From positions 1 through 6,201 of the forward strand of contig JAZOLP010000185.1 in the NCBI GenBank assembly GCA_045653225.1: a stretch of 6,201 nucleotides of DNA, read 5' to 3'. Below are positions 1 through 5,018 of the stretch, in pieces. Numbering within the stretch: the stretch's first letter is position 1; each line of letters begins with the position of its first letter. Made by a program: the position numbers and the translations under genes. The DNA comes from UBA1737 sp045653225 (GTDB lineage: Bacteria; Bacillota_I; Bacilli_A; ML615J-28; CAG-313). The notes below the pieces were generated by a model that saw only the letters and a program-made list of their open reading frames with translations, did no database searches and was not told the DNA's origin.

Positions 1-81
1 AGGTATTTTTTTATTAATAACTATTATAGTTTAAATATTTGATTTATTAAATGGTAACTATTAATGAAAAATATATTAAAC

Positions 82-110
82 TCGAATTTTTGCGATTTTT
101 GTGGTATAAT
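82..110 (+). promoter_or_regulatory. Promoter of the serine protease gene
   Basis: A perfect TATAAT (105-110) is preceded by TGG, giving an extended -10 element. The -35 candidate TCGAAT (82-87), spaced 17 bp, matches only about half of TTGACA, so the extended -10 probably carries most of the strength. The expected transcription start is near 117, which would leave a very short leader overlapping the SD. The same GTGGTATAAT string recurs before the genes at 3029 and 5019. Confidence 0.75.
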
Positions 111-127
111 TAATAGAGGTGTTTTAT

Positions 128-823
128 ATGAAAAAAAGAGATTTTAATAATAAAATTTTACAAATTAATTGCGATAAAAATGAGCAAAAATATTCTGGCA
201 GCTGTTTTATATTAAAAGCTAATGATAAGTTGTTCCTAGTCACAGCATCACATGTTGCTAAAGAAATGAATATAGAAAGTTATATTTATATTAATAATCC
301 AATTACGAGTCATCCATTTAGAATTAATATAAAAGATTTAAATTATTTAAATAGTTGGTTTTTTCATCCATACTCTGATGTCGCTATTATGAAAATAAAT
401 AATTTGACTATTAATTATAAAGATAGCGATGAAAATGAAAAATCTTTGTTAATAGAAGAACTTGCTTTTGAAATTGATGTTGATAAATATGCAACGAATG
501 AAGAAGTTAATATAAATGATATTTTGTTCATGTATGGTTGCCCAGAAGTAATTTTAGACTTTCCTATGATTCCATTTATTGTAGAATGTAAAATAGTTGT
601 AGAAACATGGAAAAAGCTACATAATGGAATTTATTTTGAGTGTTTCCTTTTGGATCATCCATCAGCCCAAGGGTTTAGCGGAGGACCAGTTTTGAAATTT
701 GATGATGATACATTTAATATTGTAGGAATTATTCATGGAAATCATGTAGACAATACGGGAGGTAAATTTGCTATTATTATCCCTATTAAATACATTATTG
801 AATTAATAAAGATTCTCCAATAA
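128..823 (+). CDS. Trypsin-like serine protease, cytoplasmic (231 aa)
   Basis: The protein has the layout of a trypsin-like (chymotrypsin-fold) peptidase. A strand pair, SGSCFIL then LFLVTASHV, brings in the likely catalytic His42. SDVAI supplies Asp84, and GFSGGPV supplies the nucleophile Ser184 with its oxyanion-hole glycines. The closing strands VGIIHG and AIIIPI are also typical. No signal peptide or membrane segment is visible, so it probably acts in the cytoplasm. About 230 residues is just the protease domain, with no PDZ or other partner domain. The ATG at 128 is preferred over a GTG at 119 because GAGGTG (116-121) lies 6 nt upstream of it, while the GTG overlaps that SD. Substrate is unknown. 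Stand-alone cytoplasmic trypsin-like proteases often occur in accessory or defence regions, so a defence or regulated-proteolysis role is possible but is inference. Confidence 0.85.
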   Translation: MKKRDFNNKILQINCDKNEQKYSGSCFILKANDKLFLVTASHVAKEMNIESYIYINNPITSHPFRINIKDLNYLNSWFFHPYSDVAIMKINNLTINYKDSDENEKSLLIEELAFEIDVDKYATNEEVNINDILFMYGCPEVILDFPMIPFIVECKIVVETWKKLHNGIYFECFLLDHPSAQGFSGGPVLKFDDDTFNIVGIIHGNHVDNTGGKFAIIIPIKYIIELIKILQ

Positions 824-844
824 TATATTGAAGAATCTTTTATT
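808..844 (+). terminator. Terminator hairpin overlapping the protease stop codon
   Basis: AAAGATTCT (808-816) pairs perfectly with AGAATCTTT (832-840). After one mismatch, CAAT (818-821) pairs with ATTG (827-830). The 3' side runs into TTTTATTAAATTTT, a short and interrupted U tract, so termination may be partial. The TAA stop (821-823) is inside the hairpin, so ribosomes finishing the gene would sit on the stem and may allow read-through into the gene at 882. Confidence 0.6.
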
Positions 845-881
845 AAATTTTAACTATATATAGGTTATAAGTGGTGGAAAT

Positions 882-1295
882 ATGTTAAATGTTAAAGATT
901 TGGCTTATAAATTTGTTGAAGCGATTATTGAAACAAAAAGTAATGGTGAATTTAAAGATAGAATGAGCAGTTTCCCGTTCGGGTGTTGTGATGATGTATG
1001 TGATTTATTTGCTTACTATCTATTACATAATTATGGAATTGCAACAATTCAATTTAATGCATTCATTGAATCGGAAGATACTTATCACAACTGGATAGTT
1101 TTGGAAGATAAGATTATAATTGATTTAACAATAAAGCAATTTAGTTATTTTCAAAAGTATGAAGAATTTATATATTATGGATATGAAATTGATTTTTATT
1201 CAAATGCAGATAGAATTAGAACTGTAAATCATTGTGATATTTACAACCATAAGAATTTATATAATGACTATCAGTTAATTATAAGTAAAATGTGA
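882..1295 (+). CDS. Transglutaminase/papain-like Cys-His-Asp protein (137 aa)
   Basis: The sequence carries the spaced pattern FPFGCCDD (Cys35/Cys36), YHNWIVLED (His69) and IIIDLTIKQF (Asp81). From memory this is the signature FPxGxC ... H-x-W ... D-(I/L)-T-x-x-QF of a widespread small transglutaminase-like (papain-fold) family. Cys36, His69 and Asp81 would form the catalytic triad, for peptide cleavage, amide transfer or deamidation. No export signal or membrane helix is visible. The start follows GTGGTGG (871-877), only 4 nt from the ATG. I see no convincing -35/-10 pair in the short gap after the protease gene, so it may depend on read-through from that gene, or on an AT-rich promoter I cannot call. 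Substrate is unknown. The fold assignment is moderately secure; the activity is inferred. Confidence 0.65.
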   Translation: MLNVKDLAYKFVEAIIETKSNGEFKDRMSSFPFGCCDDVCDLFAYYLLHNYGIATIQFNAFIESEDTYHNWIVLEDKIIIDLTIKQFSYFQKYEEFIYYGYEIDFYSNADRIRTVNHCDIYNHKNLYNDYQLIISKM

Positions 1296-1326
1296 AAAAT
1301 TTATGTAGTAAAGGAGATTTAATGTT

Positions 1327-1713
1327 ATGGCAAGTAGTTATTATAAACCTTGTAAAGAATTAGATAGATGTTTAGGATTAGACCAATACTGGGAAAAAGA
1401 TATGAAGAAATGGTTTGAAGGATATCTAATTATTGCTGAAGAAACATCATATGCTTTAGCTGAATGTCAAGTTGGATATGCTTATCTTGAAGGTATTGGA
1501 ACAGAAAAGAACTTAGAAAAAGCATTATATTGGACAACTCGTTCTGCTGAACATGGAGATAGAGATGGACAATGTAACTTGGCTTGGATTTATGAAGAAG
1601 GTCTTTGTGGAAAAAAAGATTTAGAACAAACAAAATATTGGTATAAAAAATCAGTTCTACAAGACCATGATTTATCAATTGAAAAATGTAAAGAATACAA
1701 CGTAGAATTTTAG
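1327..1713 (+). CDS. Sel1-like repeat protein (128 aa)
   Basis: Residues about 45-78 (AECQVGYAYLEGIGTEKNLEKALYW...SAEHGD) and 81-115 (GQCNLAWIYEEG...KDLEQTKYWYKKS) are two Sel1-type helical hairpins of the TPR superfamily, with the usual G-YLEG-G, KA-YW and A-E-G-D spacing. Such solenoids bind other proteins and have no catalytic activity. The N-terminal 40 residues are not repeat-like and contain several aromatic residues. The strong SD AAGGAG (1311-1316) lies 10 nt from the ATG at 1327. A closer ATG at 1322 is out of frame and stops after 13 codons. There is no signal peptide, unlike many secreted Sel1 proteins. It follows the Cys-His-Asp gene by about 30 bp, so co-transcription is likely. 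It could be an adaptor or immunity-like partner for that neighbour, but nothing in the sequence shows this. Confidence 0.8.
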   Translation: MASSYYKPCKELDRCLGLDQYWEKDMKKWFEGYLIIAEETSYALAECQVGYAYLEGIGTEKNLEKALYWTTRSAEHGDRDGQCNLAWIYEEGLCGKKDLEQTKYWYKKSVLQDHDLSIEKCKEYNVEF

Positions 1714-1723
1714 GAAAATTGTT

Positions 1724-2145
1724 ATGATTAAAATTATTAATGATGAAAAGGTAGTTATCCCTTTTATTAATACACTAAAAGATAACAAATACTTTTTATC
1801 TCCAATGTATACAAATGAAGAAGAAATAAACAATAACTTAATTAAAGAATACAACATCTAGATGATCTTGTTATTGCTTTTTATGATGATGAAACAATAA
1901 TTGTTGTTTTTTCTATTTTTATTGAAAAAAAAGAAAAGTATATGGAAGTTTTATTTTGTTTTTCTACCTTAAAAAAAGCATATGATGAGGTGTTTAAAAA
2001 TTTAAATAATATTAGAACCTGGATATCAAATGAATTTGAACCAACACAGGAATTAGATAAGTATCTATTATTAGAAGGAATGTTAGATGAAAGAATAAAC
2101 AAAGCTATAGAAGCAATGAATGAAGAAGTTGGGGAGGAAGAGTAG
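1724..2145 (+). pseudogene. Frameshifted gene, possibly GNAT-like N-terminal region
   Basis: From ATG 1724 (SD AGGAAA overlapping the Sel1 stop) the frame reads MIKIINDEKVVIPFINTLKD... for 45 codons and stops at TAG 1859-1861. The frame entered one base earlier is open from 1846 and continues as LDDLVIAFYDDETIIVVFSIF to TAG 2143-2145. The joined reading makes a sensible protein of about 140 residues, so a one-base loss between about 1846 and 1858 is the simplest explanation. The first 90 residues resemble the N-terminal half of a GNAT-type acetyltransferase (charged helix, then FYDDETIIVVFSIF and EKYMEVLFCFS strands). No acetyl-CoA loop is visible. The last 45 residues (from about RTWISNEFEP) are acidic and helical and may come from another gene. 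An internal ATG at 1942 has no SD. The family call is tentative; the frameshift itself is seen directly. Confidence 0.55.
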
Positions 2146-2146
2146 T

Positions 2147-2564
2147 ATGAAAAGAGTAGCAATATATATTAGATTTCCATTTTTTTAGCGATGGTGGTTT
2201 AAATATTGAAGAAAACCTAAAGGAATTTGCATCAACTAAAGATGATTGGATTATCGAAGAAGTTTTCTTAGAGAAGAACTGTAGCGTTAAAAGAACAGAT
2301 AAAACTGAATTAAATGAATTATTAAATACATGTAATAACAAAGAATTTGATATTGTGTTAGTAAAAGGAATATATCACATTACTAGGGAAACTTTAAAGT
2401 TTATAGAGATTGAAAAAGAATTATTGGATAGTGATGTAGTTATCTATTCTCAAGAATTAGATTCTGAGGTTAGCATCATTAATTCACTAAATGAAAGAAA
2501 TGTTGAAGCGTTGCTATCCTTCTTAACATCTAAAATTACAGAAGATGAAGCAAGAAATGATTGA
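2147..2564 (+). pseudogene. Resolvase-like (serine recombinase N-terminal domain) gene, frameshifted
   Basis: ATG 2147 lies 9 nt after GGGGAGG (2131-2137), just past the upstream stop. It opens with MKRVAIYIRF, the typical first strand of serine recombinases, but meets TAG at 2186-2188. A run of seven T (2180-2186) is the cause: with six T the frame continues as FSDGGLNIEENLKEF to TGA 2562-2564, about 138 residues in all. The body follows the resolvase plan: DDWIIEEVFLEKNCSVKRTDKTELNELL, then FDIVLVKGIYHITRETLKF (the usual ilvk-isR-sR segment), then VVIYSQ. Key residues are absent. The R-V-S-T serine motif is replaced by RFPFF, and the first Arg of SR-sR is His. Even when restored it would probably be inactive in strand exchange. 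No DNA-binding recombinase or zinc-ribbon domain follows. It may be a resolvase-like regulator or a decayed relic. Confidence 0.6.
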
Positions 2565-2573
2565 TATAATGAA

Positions 2574-2729
2574 ATGCAACTTCGACTAGAGACAATTCAA
2601 AAAATGAGATGGATTATAAGTGAAGGAATTGTTGAAATTGCTGAACAAAATTATTTAATTCAAGCATACGAAATATTAAATGAAGTAGAAAAAGAAGCAT
2701 GGGAATATATTAATACTGGTAAATATTAG
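2574..2729 (+). CDS. Small helical ORF in frame beyond the resolvase-like stop (51 aa)
   Basis: From ATG 2574 the frame reads MQLRLETIQKMRWIISEGIV... to TAG 2727-2729. The product would be predominantly helical and rich in Glu, Ile and Tyr. I do not recognise it. It is in the same frame as the resolvase-like gene, only 9 nt after that gene's TGA, and the ATG has no good SD. It may therefore be the former C-terminal tail of that protein, cut off by a nonsense change, or may be reached by re-initiation. Its stop codon overlaps the AGGAGG of the next gene, a sign of real operon packing. Confidence that it is translated as a separate protein is low. Confidence 0.35.
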   Translation: MQLRLETIQKMRWIISEGIVEIAEQNYLIQAYEILNEVEKEAWEYINTGKY

Positions 2730-2740
2730 GAGGAACAACG

Positions 2741-2911
2741 ATGAAGGAATATGAATATAAAGCGTTAAATTTGTTTTTAACACCAATGAATTCTGAAGTA
2801 TCTCAGTATGAAATTGATAAGAAATGTAATGAAATGGGACAAGCTGGCTTGGAACTTGTTAGATTTGAAATTTATAACGAAACTAATATAATGTTAATTT
2901 TTAAAAGATAG
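2741..2911 (+). CDS. DUF4177-like small protein (56 aa)
   Basis: A perfect AGGAGG (2728-2733) stands 7 nt before ATG 2741 and overlaps the preceding stop. The product has the compact plan of DUF4177 proteins: an N-terminal strand (MKEYEYKALNLF), a helix (EIDKKCNEMGQAG), then LELVRFEI and a closing strand IMLIFKR. The usual G-WELV core is G-LELV here, so Trp is replaced by Leu. The family function is unknown. It has no membrane segment or signal peptide. It is the last gene of the left-hand unit and is followed at once by a strong terminator. Unlike its three upstream neighbours it is intact. Confidence 0.75.
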   Translation: MKEYEYKALNLFLTPMNSEVSQYEIDKKCNEMGQAGLELVRFEIYNETNIMLIFKR

Positions 2912-2912
2912 T

Positions 2913-2943
2913 AATATCCACTTAAACAAGGGTGGATATTTTC
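2913..2943 (+). terminator. Rho-independent terminator after the DUF4177-like gene
   Basis: AATATCCAC (2913-2921) and GTGGATATT (2932-2940) form a perfect 9-bp stem, extendable by two T-G wobble pairs, around a 10-nt segment. The 3' arm runs into TTTT. It starts two bases after the stop codon and closes the left-hand transcription unit. Confidence 0.85.
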
Positions 2944-2951
2944 CATAATTA

Positions 2952-2980
2952 ATGAAATTATTTTCATTGTGTGGTATAAT
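2952..2980 (+). promoter_or_regulatory. Promoter of the small membrane protein gene
   Basis: TATAAT (2975-2980) preceded by TGG is an extended -10. ATGAAA (2952-2957) is a 4/6 match to the -35 with 17-bp spacing. Expected start is near 2987, about 40 nt before the ATG at 3029. Confidence 0.75.
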
Positions 2981-3028
2981 AAACTAATTGATAAATTAGA
3001 TTTTGATTAATGAACGGAGTTAATGTAA

Positions 3029-3292
3029 ATGAAGAATAAAAAAATAAAGGAACGAGCATATCAAGAATTCAAAAACAAACATAAAGTTGGACTTATTACA
3101 ATTCCAATTATGGTCATATTTGCAATTGTAATAGTGATAATAATGGCAAGTAATGGTATCACAGATAAAAAAACTTATTTATTATTTGCTATTGCTATTG
3201 TAATTGGAATAATAGGATTTTTTGGCTCACTGTATGCTGTTAGGAAAAGTAAAGTTGAAGATGACGTTCAAAAAGAAAATATAGAAGATTGA
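3029..3292 (+). CDS. Small membrane protein with two transmembrane helices (87 aa)
   Basis: A very basic N-terminus (MKNKKIKERAYQEFKNKHK) is followed by a hydrophobic helix at residues 20-41, a short polar loop (NGITDKKT), a second hydrophobic helix at about 50-71, and a charged tail starting RKSK and ending acidic. The positive charges at both ends predict that both termini face the cytoplasm. I do not recognise a family and see no catalytic motif. GGAG (3016-3019) lies 9 nt before the ATG. With its own promoter and terminator it is a single-gene unit. Small bitopic or hairpin proteins of this kind can be toxins, immunity proteins or membrane-stress factors, but nothing here decides between them. 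Confidence 0.75.
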   Translation: MKNKKIKERAYQEFKNKHKVGLITIPIMVIFAIVIVIIMASNGITDKKTYLLFAIAIVIGIIGFFGSLYAVRKSKVEDDVQKENIED

Positions 3293-3303
3293 TTTTTATT
3301 TAT

Positions 3304-3334
3304 AGATTAAAGTATTATAACTTTAATCTTTTTT
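3304..3334 (+). terminator. Rho-independent terminator after the membrane protein gene
   Basis: AGATTAAAGT (3304-3313) and ACTTTAATCT (3320-3329) form a perfect 10-bp stem with a 6-nt loop, followed by a run of T through 3334. It begins 12 nt after the TGA stop. Confidence 0.9.
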
Positions 3335-3340
3335 AATTAT

Positions 3341-3395
3341 GCCAGTCACTGTGAAATGCCTATATGGTCGGGCGTGACGGAGTGGCTTGCTATGG
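3341..3395. other. G+C-rich foldable intergenic segment of unknown role
   Basis: This segment has 31 G or C in 55 bases, about twice the surrounding level, and sits between a terminator and 100 bp of very AT-rich DNA. GCCAGTCAC (3341-3349) can pair with GTGAC (3374-3378) and, across a GGAG bulge, with TGGC (3383-3386), giving a 9-bp stem. One + frame is open through the segment (CEMPIWSGVTEWLAMVSY) and so is one - frame, but neither has a start with an SD. It could be a mobile-element remnant or a structured RNA. I do not recognise it. Confidence 0.4.
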
Positions 3396-3496
3396 TATCT
3401 TATATAATTATTAATTGATAATATGTTAATAATATTTATATATGAATAATTAATGATTTATTGCATAAAATAAATTAAAATAAATAATCTAATAAC

Positions 3497-3525
3497 TTGA
3501 CAAAAAGTTTGTTTTCGGCTAAAAT
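3497..3525 (+). promoter_or_regulatory. Near-consensus promoter of the AAA+/DUF4143 gene
   Basis: A perfect -35 TTGACA (3497-3502) and TAAAAT (3520-3525, 5/6 match) are separated by exactly 17 bp. This is the closest match to the housekeeping consensus in the window. The start is expected near 3532, inside the palindrome at 3525-3539. Confidence 0.85.
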
Positions 3526-3539
3526 GGAATAGTATTCCA
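3525..3539. promoter_or_regulatory. Palindrome at the transcription start, candidate operator
   Basis: TGGAAT-AGT-ATTCCA is a perfect 6-bp inverted repeat with a 3-bp centre. It overlaps the last base of the -10 and the expected start of transcription. A repressor bound here would block the strong promoter. The arms could also form a small 5' hairpin in the RNA, just upstream of the SD (AGAAAGG, 3539-3545). Confidence 0.5.
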
Positions 3540-3555
3540 GAAAGGTCGTGTTTTT

Positions 3556-4797
3556 ATGTATATAAAAAGAAATATAGAAAATACAATTAAAAAGGTTTCT
3601 TCTGAATTTCCAGTGATAGTTTTAACTGGAGCTAGACAAGTTGGAAAATCAACAATGTTACAAATAATAAAAGAAAATAATATGAATTATGTAACATTAG
3701 ATGATTTAGATGCAAGAAATTTAGCACTTAATGATCCAAAATATTTTTTAGAACAATACTCTTATCCACTTTTAATTGATGAAATTCAATATGCTCCAAA
3801 TCTGCTTTCATTTATAAAAATAATAGTTGATGAAGAAAGATTAAAAAATTTGAAAAACAATGAAACTAATAAACCTCTTTTTTGGTTAACAGGATCTCAA
3901 CAATTTAAAGTAATGAAAGACGTTAGTGAAACTCTTGCTGGAAGAATTGGTGTTTTAAATTTATATTCATTATCTTTAAGTGAAATTTTTAATTATGATT
4001 CATTTGTATTTAATCCCTCAATTGAAAACTTAAAAAATAAAACTATTAAATCAAAAGTAGATACTAAAAAAATCTTTGAGATTATTTATAATGGTGGCAT
4101 GCCTAGTATAGTTACTAAAACAATCGAAAGAAATGATTATTTCTCTTCATATATTAATACTTATATTGAACGAGATGTAAAACAATTATTAAATGTAGGA
4201 AAGACAATAGAATTTTATAATTTCATGCAGTATATAGCTGTTAGAACTGCACAAGAAGTAAATTACACCACAATAGCTAATGAAATTGGTGTTGATTCTA
4301 AAACGATTAAAAATTGGATTAGCATTTTAGAATCATCGGGGATTATATATTTATTGCAACCATATTATTCTAATTTATCAAATAGAATTATTAAATCTCC
4401 TAAGTTATATTTTATGGATACAGGGCTATGTAGCTATTTAGCAAAATATCCAAATGCAGAAACTTTAGAAGTAGGTGCTTTAGGTGGTGCTATATTTGAA
4501 ACTTTTGTTGTTAGTGAAATAATTAAAAATTTAACAAGCCATGGCGTTGATCCTAAAATGCATTTATATTATTATCGTGATAAGGATCAAAAAGAAATTG
4601 ATTTAATTTATGACCAAGCAGATACGTTATATCCAATTGAAATAAAAAAAGGTATAAGTCCTAATCATCCTGATAAACATTTTGAAGTATTAAAAAAATA
4701 TTCAGATAATGTTTCAACTGGATTGGTATTCTGCTTGAGTAGCAAATTACAACCAATAAATAAAAATTGTTGGTTAGTTCCAATTGAATATATTTAA
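3556..4797 (+). CDS. AAA+ ATPase with C-terminal DUF4143 domain (413 aa)
   Basis: The N-terminal half is a P-loop ATPase of the AAA_14 type. Walker A is GARQVGKST (25-33), Walker B is LLIDE (72-76), a sensor-1-like segment is LTGSQ (111-115), and the SETLAGRIG arginine is at 130. A middle helix-turn-helix-like region (about 236-265) contains YTTIANEIGVDSKTIKNWISIL. The C-terminal DUF4143 part carries ALGGAIFETFVVSEI and a PD-(D/E)XK-like nuclease core: EIDLIY (Asp349) and IEIKK (Glu362, Lys364). Length and order match the common AAA_14-DUF4143 family found as accessory genes in many bacteria and archaea. Its role is not firmly known. The ATPase call is secure; nuclease activity is inferred from the fold. 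AGAAAGG lies 10 nt before ATG 3556. The gene has its own strong promoter and a downstream terminator, so it is probably transcribed alone. Confidence 0.95.
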   Translation: MYIKRNIENTIKKVSSEFPVIVLTGARQVGKSTMLQIIKENNMNYVTLDDLDARNLALNDPKYFLEQYSYPLLIDEIQYAPNLLSFIKIIVDEERLKNLKNNETNKPLFWLTGSQQFKVMKDVSETLAGRIGVLNLYSLSLSEIFNYDSFVFNPSIENLKNKTIKSKVDTKKIFEIIYNGGMPSIVTKTIERNDYFSSYINTYIERDVKQLLNVGKTIEFYNFMQYIAVRTAQEVNYTTIANEIGVDSKTIKNWISILESSGIIYLLQPYYSNLSNRIIKSPKLYFMDTGLCSYLAKYPNAETLEVGALGGAIFETFVVSEIIKNLTSHGVDPKMHLYYYRDKDQKEIDLIYDQADTLYPIEIKKGISPNHPDKHFEVLKKYSDNVSTGLVFCLSSKLQPINKNCWLVPIEYI

Positions 4798-4830
4798 TTG
4801 AACAAGCTCATTTTAATTTGTCTATAAATA

Positions 4831-4910
4831 TAACTATCACCATTTGCATATAATGTAGTGGTGATTTTTTTATGAAGTATTATCTAGTTGGTATAAAAGG
4901 GTTCGGTATG
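4831..4910 (+). repeat. Direct repeat, copy 1: hairpin plus start of murC
   Basis: This stretch aligns with 6121-6201 with 10 substitutions and one inserted base, about 86% identity by my count. Both copies contain ATCACC, GCATATAATGT, GGTGAT, a T7 run and an ATG followed by codons for YYLV-x-IKG-x-GM. The match fades upstream of about 4824. The two copies bracket the fic gene and its promoter. Confidence 0.85.
4836..4871 (+). terminator. Terminator after the AAA+/DUF4143 gene
   Basis: ATCACCATT (4836-4844) pairs with AGTGGTGAT (4857-4865) as a 9-bp stem containing one T-G wobble. A further short pairing, CAT (4847-4849) with ATG (4853-4855), can form inside. A T7 run (4865-4871) follows. 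It serves the gene ending at 4797. The loop also contains TATAAT (4849-4854), and the 3' arm is SD-like. Confidence 0.8.
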
Positions 4911-4928
4911 ACAATATGTTTAATATAA
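4872..4928 (+). pseudogene. murC: Truncated 5' fragment of murC (18 codons)
   Basis: The ATG at 4872 opens MKYYLVGIKGFGM, which matches the N-terminal nucleotide-binding loop of UDP-N-acetylmuramate-alanine ligase (MurC), where (V/I)GIKG(T/S)GM is characteristic. After Met13 the match is lost: the frame reads TICLI and stops at TAA 4926-4928. The usual Thr or Ser in the loop is Phe. A GGTGAT site (4860-4865) lies 6 nt upstream of the ATG. It is clearly a fragment, since full MurC is several hundred residues. Confidence 0.7.
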
Positions 4929-4940
4929 ATAGTTTTAAAT

Positions 4941-4974
4941 AAAGTGCAAAAATTGCACTTTATTTTTGCACTTT
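4941..4974. promoter_or_regulatory. Three half-sites upstream of fic, candidate operator
   Basis: AAAGTGCAA (4941-4949) and TTGCACTTT (4953-4961) form a perfect 9-bp inverted repeat with a 3-base centre. TTGCACTTT recurs in direct orientation at 4966-4974, 13 bp further on. The third copy overlaps the predicted -35 of the fic promoter, so a bound dimer would block RNA polymerase. The inverted repeat plus the T run could alternatively act as a weak terminator. Confidence 0.6.
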
Positions 4975-4994
4975 AAAATTATTTGTGGTATAAT
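4966..4994 (+). promoter_or_regulatory. Promoter of the fic gene
   Basis: TATAAT (4989-4994) preceded by TGG gives an extended -10. The -35 candidate TTGCAC (4966-4971) is at 17 bp and lies within the third half-site of the candidate operator. Transcription should begin near 5001, so an upstream in-frame TTG at 4983 cannot be the start of the protein. Confidence 0.75.
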
Positions 4995-5018
4995 AAGTTT
5001 AGAAAAGGAGAATTAATT

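Noticed and set aside
18..63. Direct repeat TAACTATTA at 18-26 and 55-63 upstream of the first promoter
   Set aside because: Nine AT-rich bases repeated within 50 bp are expected by chance at this composition, and the sites are well upstream of the -35.
119..127. GTG at 119 as the start of the serine protease
   Set aside because: It overlaps the SD GAGGTG itself. ATG 128 has correct spacing.
1430..2341. Several open frames on the minus strand (1430-1678, 1675-1857, 1881-2162, 2105-2341)
   Set aside because: They lie opposite better-supported + strand coding, have no SD or promoter, and show the Phe/Ser/Leu-rich text expected from the complement of Lys/Glu-rich genes.
2355..2564. GTG at 2355 as the start of a separate 69-residue protein
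   Set aside because: There is no SD, and the frame is the continuation of the resolvase-like domain from codon 11 after the T7 run.
2562..2564. Alternative genetic code with TGA as Trp
   Set aside because: Trp is TGG throughout, the two long genes contain no in-frame TGA, and the gene ending at 3292 uses TGA right before a strong terminator.
4983..5018. TTG at 4983 as the start of the Fic protein
   Set aside because: It is upstream of and overlaps the -10 box. ATG 5019 follows a strong SD.
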